DNA of 22,052 nucleotides. Source: Bryobacterales bacterium (lineage in GTDB: Bacteria; Acidobacteriota; Terriglobia; Bryobacterales; Bryobacteraceae). The notes beneath the pieces were generated by a model. The model was not told the origin of the DNA and did no database searches. It was given only the letters and a program-made list of their open reading frames with translations. Where the stretch lies: positions 522-22,573 of the forward strand of contig PKZC01000297.1 in assembly GCA_003132905.1 (NCBI GenBank). The letters are read 5' to 3'. Below are positions 1 through 8,521 of the stretch, piece by piece (position 1 is the stretch's first letter; the number at the start of each line of letters is the position of its first letter). Position numbers and translations under genes: made by a program.

Positions 1-2338
1 GCACCTGCTGGATTCCGGGCGGAAGAAAACCGCTGGGGATTTGCGCGTTAATCTGCATCAAGCCGGAAAATCCTGGCGCGGGTCCGGCATAGAGCAATGG
101 CGCGTTATAGCCTGCGATGGTCAACGTGACCTTGTTCGTGCTCGATCCTTGCCCGGTGGCATAGAGTGACACCACGGAGCCGCGGGCGGCCGCATTGGCT
201 GGCGAGTTGAGACTGCCGTCCTGATTGTTGGCTGCCGCTTGATCAGTTCCCCCGGCGATCGTGAAGATGCCAGGTGCGGCGGCAACGACCGGTACCAAAA
301 GACTAGTGATCGCAGTGCCATCCACCACGATGCTCATTTTCGTAGTCGAATTTGCAGCCAGGCCAGTGGGCGCCAGCGCGTTGATCTGCGTGGCGCTGGT
401 ATAGAACTGCTTGGCGGCTTGTCCGTCGAACAGAAGCTGCGTCTTCGTTTTGTCGAAGCCAACGCCGAAGATCGAAATGATCTCACCCGGCGCAATGGCC
501 CCGGTCGCAAGGCTTGCCGCATTCACCACTCCGACGGTTGCCGTTTCGGATGCGACGGCGGATGGCGACAGCATGCGGATGCGACTATTGCCCGAATCGG
601 CTATTAAAATGGTCCCGTTGACACCGATCGCAATGCCGCCGGGAGCGTTGAGTTGGGCGCTGAGTGCGGGGCCGCCATCACCCGAGAATCCCGCTGTGCC
701 AACGCCTGCAATTACAGTGAGCGCGCCCGAAGTGCTGAGTTGGCGAACAACGTTCGCGCCGGTATCTGCGATCATCAGGCTGCCGTCCGATGCGAATACC
801 ATAGCGCCCGGCGAACTTAGCCCCGTGATCAGCGATGTCAGCGTCCCGTCGGAAGCGACTGTCCAGATTTGGGTGGCATCGGCGACGACAACATTGCCGG
901 ATGCATCCACCGCCACCGCCAGCGGACTGTCGATTTTGGCGAAGGCGCTGGCCGTCCCGGCGGCTGTTACGCGAACAATACGATTGTTGCCGGAGTCAGC
1001 GATGTAAAGCGAACCTTTGGTGTCAATCGCCACAGACACCGGATTACTCAGTTGGCCGTCGAAGGAGGTGGACACCCCGGCAGCCGTTATCTTGCGCACC
1101 ACGTTGTTACCGGTGTCAGCGACGTAGAGATTGCTTGAGCTGTCAATGGCGACCGCGCGCGGCCCGTTTAGCTTGGCCGGATCGCCTGTGCCCGCCACTG
1201 TGCTGATCACACCCTTGGGCGTCACTCTGCGGACACGATTATTCGCCGTATCGGCGATATACCAATTGCCAGCCGAATCCACAGCGATGCCCGAGGGCGA
1301 ATTGAGCTGGGCCGAAGTGGCAGGGCCGCCATCGCCACTGAAATCGGGTGGTGTCCCGCTCCCGCCGATCGTTATTACGCCGCCACCGCTCGGGATTTCC
1401 ATGACGAATACGCCCGAGGTAAAGTAGACGTTACCCGCAGTATCGAGCGTCACATCTCGCGCCGACGCAATGCCTGGAATTTGTGCCGAAACAGTTCCGA
1501 AGTAACTGGCTGCGGCGACGTACAGAGCGCCATTGTTGTCGAGCGCCACGCCGGTGGGTCCGGGTGTATGGAACACCGTAGTGATTACGCCGTTATAGAC
1601 TTTTCGAACAGAATTGTTGCCGCTGTCGGCGAAATAGATTGCGCCATCCGGATCGACTGTGATCCCTGCGGGTGCGTCTAATTGCGCGAGCAAAGCGGAG
1701 GTGCCCACGCCGGTGAATCCAGCGACGCCGGATCCTGCGATCAACGACAAGATGCCGCTGGATGTTACCTGATACAACTGATTCGCCCCAAAGTCTGAGA
1801 TGTACAGTGAATCGGCGGCATCCAGCGCCACGTTGCGGGGCTGCGCCAATTGAGCACTCGTGGCGGGGCCACCTACTCCTGTGCTGGAAGCTGGCAATGC
1901 ACCACCACCAGCCACGGTTTGGATATTTCCATCGATTGCCACTTTTCGCACGCGCGCGTTTCCCAGGTCGGCGATATAGAGATTACCCGCGCGATCGATC
2001 GCCAGCCCATACGGCTGATTGAGCAGCGCGGCTGTGGCTGGTCCACCATCGCCTGAAAAGCCCGCCACGCCCGTGCCGGCGACAGTTTGGATGGAACCAT
2101 CGGGCGCAATCTTGCGAACCCGGTGGACGGCGGCGTCGGCGAAGTAGACGTTGCCAGCGCGGTCCACAGCGATGCCCTCCGGCTGGCTCAGCGCGGCCGA
2201 GAGAGCCTGGCCACCATCGCCTGTGTCATCGCTCCCAGCCACGGTCTGAATAACGTAAGAAGCCTGCTGCGCGTTGGTGGCGAGAATGCCAGCGGTGCTG
2301 AGTACAGAGAAGAGAACGAGTCGATGAAAGCTAACCAC
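1..2338 (-). CDS. Exported NHL-repeat protein with C-terminal TIGR03437-type domain (3' end outside window)
   Basis: One reading frame stays open from a GTG at 2336-2338 to the left edge, about 779 codons, so the C-terminus is missing. The start is followed by a hydrophobic signal peptide (VVSFHRLVLFSVLSTAGILA, then TNAQQ), so the protein is probably exported. It continues with about a dozen beta-propeller repeats of the form TVAGTGVAGFSGDGG ... GIAVDRAGNLYIADLGNARVRKV, down to about position 560. The last part in view, from about 535 to 1, reads GVVNAAS ... APGEIISIFG ... NQDGSLNSPANAAARGS ... GYNAPLLYAGPAPGFSG ... MQINAQIPSG, which matches my memory of the TIGR03437 domain. No enzymatic residues are visible. 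NHL propellers usually bind proteins, glycans or ligands, so a surface-binding role is inferred. No ATG lies in frame nearby; GTG is chosen because it precedes the signal peptide, with a GGCGGGA stretch just upstream. Confidence 0.88.
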   Translation of the reverse strand, partial: MVSFHRLVLFSVLSTAGILATNAQQASYVIQTVAGSDDTGDGGQALSAALSQPEGIAVDRAGNVYFADAAVHRVRKIAPDGSIQTVAGTGVAGFSGDGGPATAALLNQPYGLAIDRAGNLYIADLGNARVRKVAIDGNIQTVAGGGALPASSTGVGGPATSAQLAQPRNVALDAADSLYISDFGANQLYQVTSSGILSLIAGSGVAGFTGVGTSALLAQLDAPAGITVDPDGAIYFADSGNNSVRKVYNGVITTVFHTPGPTGVALDNNGALYVAAASYFGTVSAQIPGIASARDVTLDTAGNVYFTSGVFVMEIPSGGGVITIGGSGTPPDFSGDGGPATSAQLNSPSGIAVDSAGNWYIADTANNRVRRVTPKGVISTVAGTGDPAKLNGPRAVAIDSSSNLYVADTGNNVVRKITAAGVSTSFDGQLSNPVSVAIDTKGSLYIADSGNNRIVRVTAAGTASAFAKIDSPLAVAVDASGNVVVADATQIWTVASDGTLTSLITGLSSPGAMVFASDGSLMIADTGANVVRQLSTSGALTVIAGVGTAGFSGDGGPALSAQLNAPGGIAIGVNGTILIADSGNSRIRMLSPSAVASETATVGVVNAASLATGAIAPGEIISIFGVGFDKTKTQLLFDGQAAKQFYTSATQINALAPTGLAANSTTKMSIVVDGTAITSLLVPVVAAAPGIFTIAGGTDQAAANNQDGSLNSPANAAARGSVVSLYATGQGSSTNKVTLTIAGYNAPLLYAGPAPGFSGLMQINAQIPSGFLPPGIQQV
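560..2270 (-). repeat. Tandem NHL beta-propeller repeats (protein-coding)
   Basis: Roughly twelve degenerate units encode the pattern GIAVD-x-AGNLYIAD-x-GN-x-RVRKV followed by TVAGTG-x-x-GFSGDGG. Full units are about 165-170 bases long, with some shorter ones in the middle of the gene where the glycine-rich linker is shortened. Seen on the plus strand, each unit carries a recognisable 'tcggcgatata-ag' segment, for example near 1968, 1249, 1115 and 994. The number of units implies one or two six-bladed propellers. The limits given are approximate. Confidence 0.8.
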
Positions 2339-2371
2339 AGATAGTCCCGCCAGGAGTAGTGTGTCTTCCCG

Positions 2372-4225
2372 ATGGAAAACTCTCAGGGGACTTCCGATAG
2401 AAGTGTTGTGAATAGCCTTAAGAGAAATCTAAGATGCCGCTTTTCCTGTCTTATAGGATTGGCCCTGCTGGCGAGCGCGGCAATGGCTCAACCGGCTCTA
2501 CGCCTGAAGGGCTTAGTGCCAACGAAATCGAGTAGTCCTGTCTTTACGAAAACTCGGAAGCCAGGCTGGTCGCACTTGCTGGTGCAGTTTGCGACGGAAC
2601 CAGACGCGGCTCAAAAGAAAGAGTTGGCCGAAAGAGGCGCCACTATACTTTCCTACGTTCCGGATTCCGCGCTTTCCATTTCGATTCGCGACGGCACCAG
2701 TCTCAGTGGGTTGGGCATCCAATGGCTGGGGCGGCTACAACCAAATCAGAAGCTTAGTCCGGAGTTGGCTAAAAGTTTTGTGGCCGCACAAGCGCCGCCT
2801 GTGTTGGTGGAGTTTTACGCCGACGTGCCTGAGACTGAAGCTCGCTCCATTGCGCTGGAAACTGGCGCGACGATTCACGACAATCCGGACCTGCTGCCGC
2901 ACCATCTTCTGATCGAAAGCACGGTCGATCAGGTGCGGCGGTTGGCGGATTGGGACGAAGTGTCGTATATTTTCCCGGCGTCCGGCGATTTGATCCGCGG
3001 TCTACCCGTGCATGCGTGCGGGGGAGCGCTGACTACTGCGGGACCAGTGGGGCAGGCTGTGCCTCTGGTGGGCGATGGTTGGGATGGGCCGGGACTCGGG
3101 AGTGCCAGCCTAAACTACGCCTTTGTGAATGTTACTGGGCAGCAGCCGGCCGATTCGGTGGAGAAGGAGATCGAGCGTGCCTACGCGGAATGGGCTAAGT
3201 ATGTGCAGGTGACGTTTACTCAGACCAGCGATTCCACTGGGCCGCAGACGTTAGCCGTGCTGTTTGCAAGCGGGGCCCACGGAGATGGGTATCCATTTAC
3301 CGGAACAACCGGCGTGCTGGCGCACACGTTTTATCCGTACCCTCTCAATCCAGAGCCGATTGCGGGCGACCAGCATTTCAATAACGACGACAGTTGGAAA
3401 ATCGGGGCGGACACGGATATCTTTAGTGTCGCCCTGCATGAAACGGGGCACGCATTGGGTTTAGGCCACTCCGACAGTCCAGGCGACGTCATGTACCCCT
3501 ATTACCGAATAGTCACGGCACTCGGGCCGGGTGATATTGCGGCCATCCAACAGCAGTATGCGGCGGCGCTCACCTCAACGCAGCCCGCAGTGCCAGTACC
3601 GGTGACAGTGACAATTCAGGCACCGCTGCCCACGACGAGCGCGTCATCCATCGCGCTGAATGGAACGGCATCCGGCGGCTCGGGGGCGCTACAGGTGAAG
3701 TGGTCGACGAATCAAGGCGCGGCAGGAACGGCGCAGGGCTTGGCGAACTGGTCGATTCCCACCATTCCTCTGACCGTAGGAGCAAACGTGATCACGGTGA
3801 CGGCTTCCGATGCCACCGAGGACCAGGCATCGCAGAGCGCCACTGTGACAAGCCAGCCGCCAAGTGCAACGTTGGACAATCCGGTCAGTGCGAATCCACC
3901 CGCTAATCCCCCCGCTACTCCGCCCGCCACACCGGCTACAGGCGGCTCTACGGCTCCGCCATCGGTAACTATCTTGTCGCCAGCCATGACCACTGTTGCT
4001 ACATCTGCGACGTCCATCGTCGTCAACGGCACGGCGCAGGACAATGTGGGGGTTACCGAGGTTACGTGGTCGAGCTCCACGGGAGCGGCTGGCATTGCTA
4101 CTGGCACATCCACTTGGACCACCGCAGCGATTCCCCTCTATGTGGGAACCACCACTGTCACGATCTATGCGAGCGATGCGGCTGGAAATCAAGCCTGGAG
4201 GTCGCTCACAGTAACCAGAGACTAG
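2372..4225 (+). CDS. Secreted matrixin-like (M10-type) zinc metalloprotease with two C-terminal Ig-like domains
   Basis: The product has 617 residues from ATG 2372. A GTG at 2408 (residue 13) is an alternative start and gives a more compact signal peptide; neither has a good ribosome site. The signal peptide covers about residues 18-39, with AMA-Q as the likely cleavage. Residues 65-205 contain two related segments (LLVQFATEPDAAQKKELAERG and VLVEFYADVPETEARSIALETG) that resemble inhibitor-like prodomain repeats. The catalytic domain, about 235-400, has HETGHALGLGH (H356, E357, H360, H366) and the Met-turn M374 in DVMYPYY. Just before it lie the matrixin structural metal-site residues in AHGDGYPFTG, VLAHTFYP and AGDQHFNNDD (H303, D305, H318, H335). 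Two homologous Ig-like domains (about 410-492 and 531-615) are joined by a Pro/Ala/Thr linker. The sole cysteine of the mature chain is C216. Substrate unknown; probably an extracellular protein. Confidence 0.9.
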   Translation: MENSQGTSDRSVVNSLKRNLRCRFSCLIGLALLASAAMAQPALRLKGLVPTKSSSPVFTKTRKPGWSHLLVQFATEPDAAQKKELAERGATILSYVPDSALSISIRDGTSLSGLGIQWLGRLQPNQKLSPELAKSFVAAQAPPVLVEFYADVPETEARSIALETGATIHDNPDLLPHHLLIESTVDQVRRLADWDEVSYIFPASGDLIRGLPVHACGGALTTAGPVGQAVPLVGDGWDGPGLGSASLNYAFVNVTGQQPADSVEKEIERAYAEWAKYVQVTFTQTSDSTGPQTLAVLFASGAHGDGYPFTGTTGVLAHTFYPYPLNPEPIAGDQHFNNDDSWKIGADTDIFSVALHETGHALGLGHSDSPGDVMYPYYRIVTALGPGDIAAIQQQYAAALTSTQPAVPVPVTVTIQAPLPTTSASSIALNGTASGGSGALQVKWSTNQGAAGTAQGLANWSIPTIPLTVGANVITVTASDATEDQASQSATVTSQPPSATLDNPVSANPPANPPATPPATPATGGSTAPPSVTILSPAMTTVATSATSIVVNGTAQDNVGVTEVTWSSSTGAAGIATGTSTWTTAAIPLYVGTTTVTIYASDAAGNQAWRSLTVTRD

Positions 4226-4228
4226 CCG

Positions 4229-5554
<1,326 letters not shown>

Positions 5555-5596
5555 CTAATAGCTTCGCGGGCAGTCCCTATCAAGCTCTCGATCGCC

Positions 5597-6907
5597 ATGA
5601 ACCCAGCCCTCCCCTATAGCAAGCGCGAACAGCGGGGCTGGTACATGTACGATTGGGCGAATTCCACGTTCGCTAGCACCGTCGTCACGCTGTTCCTTGG
5701 CCCATACCTGACGGCGCTCGCAAAAGCAGCCGCTGGCGTGGATGGCCGCGTTCACCCGCTGGGAATTCCGGTGGATCCTCGATCCTGGTGGGGATACCTG
5801 ATTTCAATTTCGGTGATAACGCAGATTTTCACGCTGCCAATTGCCGGGACCATTGCCGATTTCAGTCCCAACAAGAAGCGGCTGATGGCGCTCTTCGCTT
5901 ACACCGGCGCGCTTGCAACGGCCGCCATGTTCTTTCTTCAAGGAGACGAATATCTGGCTGGGGGCGCGCTGTTCCTGGTTGCGAACCTTGCCTTCGGCGC
6001 TTCCATCGTGGTCTACAACTCGTTCCTGCCCGACATCGCTCCACCGGAACAGCGCGACGCAGTGTCATCCAAAGGATGGGGGATCGGATACCTGGGCGGC
6101 GGCCTGCTTCTGGCCCTGAATCTTGCGCTATTCACGAAGGCCAAAGCCTTCGGGCTGTCAGAATCGATGGCGGTGCGGATCAATCTTTCGTCGGCCGGAA
6201 TCTGGTGGGCGCTCTTCAGTCTGATTCCGTTGACCGCGATCCGCAATCGGCCTCCTGGGCGGACGCGTTCGCCCGGCGAAGGGTTGATGAAGACCTTCCG
6301 CGAATTTGCGGTCACCCTTGCCGAAATGCGGCGCTATCCGGCAACCCTGCGCTTCCTGGTGGCGTACCTGCTCTACAACGACGCCGTGCAGGCGGTGATC
6401 ACGCTGGCCTCGCAGTTCGGCAGTGACGAGCTGAAAATATCCATGACAGACCTAACCGCAGTGATTCTCATGGTGCAGTTTGTCGCGTTCTTTGGCTCAT
6501 TTCTCTTCGACTGGATCGCCAAATGGATCGGCGCAAAGCACGCGGTAATTGTGAGCCTGCTCATCTGGAGCGGCGTGCTGGTGTCCATGTATGTTTCGGT
6601 CCGCACCGAGAGACAGTTTTTCATTGTGGCCGCAATTGTCGCTATCGTGCTGGGAGGGACACAGGCACTCAGCCGGTCACTATTCTCGTTGATGATTCCT
6701 AAAGGTCGCGAAGCGGAATACTTCGGCGTCTATGAGATCAGCGACAAGGGAACCAGCTGGATGTGCCCGCTATTGTTCGGGCTCGCGCTGCAATTCACCG
6801 GCAGCTATCGGCTCTCCATCTTGTCCCTGATCACGTTTTTCCTGGCCGGGCTGCTGGTGCTGCTGACGGTGAACGTGCGCCAGGCTGCCGCCGAAGCTGC
6901 TTCTTAA
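5597..6907 (+). CDS. MFS transporter, UMF1 (Atg22-like) family
   Basis: This inner-membrane transporter has 436 residues from ATG 5597 and about twelve hydrophobic segments. Near the N-terminus is GWYMYDWANSTFASTVVTLF, the MYDWANS signature typical of bacterial UMF1/Atg22-type major facilitator proteins. Other visible features are a basic cytoplasmic loop (FSPNKKRLMALFA) between early helices and a YNSFLPDIAPPEQRDAVSSKGWGIGY stretch, usual for this group, where the substrate is generally unknown. The frame is open further upstream into purA (to 5489), but those residues look unlike a transporter N-terminus and overlap the purA start. No clear ribosome site precedes 5597. The gene ends 9 bases before the convergent metallo-beta-lactamase-fold gene, leaving no room for a normal hairpin terminator. 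Confidence 0.9.
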   Translation: MNPALPYSKREQRGWYMYDWANSTFASTVVTLFLGPYLTALAKAAAGVDGRVHPLGIPVDPRSWWGYLISISVITQIFTLPIAGTIADFSPNKKRLMALFAYTGALATAAMFFLQGDEYLAGGALFLVANLAFGASIVVYNSFLPDIAPPEQRDAVSSKGWGIGYLGGGLLLALNLALFTKAKAFGLSESMAVRINLSSAGIWWALFSLIPLTAIRNRPPGRTRSPGEGLMKTFREFAVTLAEMRRYPATLRFLVAYLLYNDAVQAVITLASQFGSDELKISMTDLTAVILMVQFVAFFGSFLFDWIAKWIGAKHAVIVSLLIWSGVLVSMYVSVRTERQFFIVAAIVAIVLGGTQALSRSLFSLMIPKGREAEYFGVYEISDKGTSWMCPLLFGLALQFTGSYRLSILSLITFFLAGLLVLLTVNVRQAAAEAAS

Positions 6908-6916
6908 CAGCGCGTC

Positions 6917-7795
6917 CTAAACCCCGGCGGCCTTCTTCTGCTCGTCCAGCTTTTGCAGGAACGCGTGTTCGTTAATATCCACTTCGTGCTTATAACCTTC
7001 CGGATCGATAAACGGATTCGGGCCTTTGCCGATCTTGGGATATTTCTCCGCCAGGTTATACATCGACGGGTGCGATCCCAGCGGAACATCGCACGGCAAC
7101 GACCGCAGCAGCTTATAACTGCGCCGATACTCACCCGCGATATCGGGAACATCTTTGTTGTTGACCAATATGTAGCCTGGATTGACGCCCACGCTGCCGA
7201 TGATAACAACGTCGTAAGCTTTGCCGCCTTCTTGCGCCTTTGTGGTCCAGGTGGTGCAGCCGCGCGTGTGGCCAGCCGTGAGATGTGCAACCAGGGTAGT
7301 GCCGCCGAGTTTCACCTCGTCGCCATCGTGCAGCGTCTTGTCCAGCGGATGGGGCTTGTCTCCAGGCCGGATCTTCATCAAAGCGGGAACGTCTTGCTCC
7401 ATGGCCATCACTTGCGCGCCAGTGAGCTCCTTCACCAGCGCGTCGCCCTCCATGTGGTCGGCATGTGCGTGGCTTCCCAGCAGGATCTTGATGTCGGTGA
7501 ATTTGAAGCCCAGCTTTTCCACCGACGAGCGGATCACCGGCACCGTTGCTTCAAAACAACTGTTGAGCAGGATGTTCCCTTGTGGAGTGACAAACAGAAA
7601 CGACCCGAGAGATTCGGAGCCGACGTAATAAATGTTGCCAATCACTTTGTGCGGCGGAAATTGTTTGTTGAATTGTTCGGGCGAGCCGATGTTGCGCCGG
7701 AACAATTCTTCGGCGGTTTGTGCAATCAGTGGTCGGGCGAGTGGCGCGGCCGCCAGGGCCGCAAGGTTGATCAAGTGCGCGCGGCGGGTTTGCAT
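6917..7795 (-). CDS. Subclass B3-like metallo-beta-lactamase-fold hydrolase
   Basis: The 292-residue product is a zinc hydrolase with an export leader carrying a twin arginine (MQTRRAHLINLAALAAAPLA), so it is probably periplasmic. The metal ligands are H109, H111, D113 and H114 in SHAHADH, H176 in TAGHTRGCTTWT and H242 in GSHPSMYNLAEK. The spacing, the KVIGNIYYVG...GSFLFVTPQGNILL N-terminal strands, the GCTTWT segment and GSVGVNPGY are all those of subclass B3, the group that includes L1 and FEZ-1. True beta-lactam hydrolysis is therefore possible, but many environmental B3-like proteins are lactonases or of unknown activity. It is the last gene of the minus-strand molybdenum-enzyme cluster, beginning 15 bases after the hydrolase stop and without an obvious ribosome site, so it probably depends on upstream translation. 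Confidence 0.88.
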   Translation of the reverse strand: MQTRRAHLINLAALAAAPLARPLIAQTAEELFRRNIGSPEQFNKQFPPHKVIGNIYYVGSESLGSFLFVTPQGNILLNSCFEATVPVIRSSVEKLGFKFTDIKILLGSHAHADHMEGDALVKELTGAQVMAMEQDVPALMKIRPGDKPHPLDKTLHDGDEVKLGGTTLVAHLTAGHTRGCTTWTTKAQEGGKAYDVVIIGSVGVNPGYILVNNKDVPDIAGEYRRSYKLLRSLPCDVPLGSHPSMYNLAEKYPKIGKGPNPFIDPEGYKHEVDINEHAFLQKLDEQKKAAGV

Positions 7796-7810
7796 AACGC
7801 AGCCAGCATA

Positions 7811-8521
7811 TCAGGCTTCGAAGAGCCACGTCCGCAGGGCGGCGCTCACTTCCACCGGACGCTCCAGCATCGACATGTGTCCGCAGTCGGCGACGATTAC
7901 CAATTGGCTACCGGCTATTTTCGCGGCCATTCCTGAATGCTGCGCCGGTCCGCTCCAACCGTCCTCGCGACCGGTAAGTAGCAAGGCGGGACAGCGGACT
8001 TGTTCCAGCACTGCGCTGGCATCCGGGCGGGCCAGCAGCGCTTTTACTTGCGCGGCGAAAACCTCAGGAGTCTTGCGCGACATCATTGCAATGATCGCGT
8101 TCACTAGCGCCATGTCGTTGATGCGGCGCGAATCGATCATCGGCGGCAGCCACTGGCGGAGCATCGCTTGCATGCCTTCCGATTTTGCGAGAGCCACCAG
8201 TTCTGCGCGCTTACGGGCTTCTTCTTCTCCGGCTTCGCCAGCGGGGCGCGCGGACGATCCAGTGTTCAAAAGCGCGATACGGGTGACGCGTTGCGGCGCC
8301 AAGCGGTATATTTCAAGCGCGACGCGACCACCCATGGAATGCCCTGCAAGGGCGAATCGCTGGGGCGCAGTGCGTAACACCGCCTCCGCCATACCTGGTA
8401 TCGAATCGAGCGACCCATAGTCGGCGACCGAGCACTCGGCAAGATCCGGCAACGCGTCGATTTGCTGCTGCCAGGCCGTTCGATCGCAGATTAACCCTGG
8501 CAGCAGGACCAGATGTTCTAT
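7811..8521 (-). CDS. Alpha/beta-fold hydrolase with apparent ATA start
   Basis: The frame reads (I/M)EHLVLLPGLICDRTAW... for 236 residues. The expected nucleophile elbow GHSMGG (S62), acid (D187 in TGREDGWSG) and histidine (H215 in DCGHMSMLERP) are present, as in small lid-type esterases, enol-lactonases or MhpC-like hydrolases; the substrate is unknown. The family N-terminus falls at ATA (8519-8521), not at ATG, GTG or TTG. An AGAGG site (8529-8533) lies 7 bases upstream, and the ATA overlaps the TAG stop of the preceding gene as ATAG. No ordinary start codon occurs in frame upstream. The first ordinary one downstream is TTG 8452, which would remove 23 residues, including the first strand and the oxyanion-loop LLPGL. 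CTG codons at 8510-8512, 8504-8506 and 8501-8503 are other non-standard options. A sequencing error or a damaged gene cannot be excluded. Confidence 0.82.
   Translation of the reverse strand: MEHLVLLPGLICDRTAWQQQIDALPDLAECSVADYGSLDSIPGMAEAVLRTAPQRFALAGHSMGGRVALEIYRLAPQRVTRIALLNTGSSARPAGEAGEEEARKRAELVALAKSEGMQAMLRQWLPPMIDSRRINDMALVNAIIAMMSRKTPEVFAAQVKALLARPDASAVLEQVRCPALLLTGREDGWSGPAQHSGMAAKIAGSQLVIVADCGHMSMLERPVEVSAALRTWLFEA

Noticed and set aside
411..1007. Plus-strand open frames opposite the NHL-repeat gene
   Set aside because: They reflect the periodic codons of the NHL repeats on the minus strand, which forms an unbroken frame.
560..2270. Periodic repeats considered as a CRISPR or intergenic array
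   Set aside because: Units are degenerate, in one open frame, and translate to NHL repeats. There are no identical repeats with unique spacers.
6953..7936. Plus-strand open frame of 327 codons opposite the metallo-beta-lactamase-fold gene
   Set aside because: The minus strand holds all zinc ligands and a leader. The plus frame also runs across the hydrolase stop and has no recognisable features.
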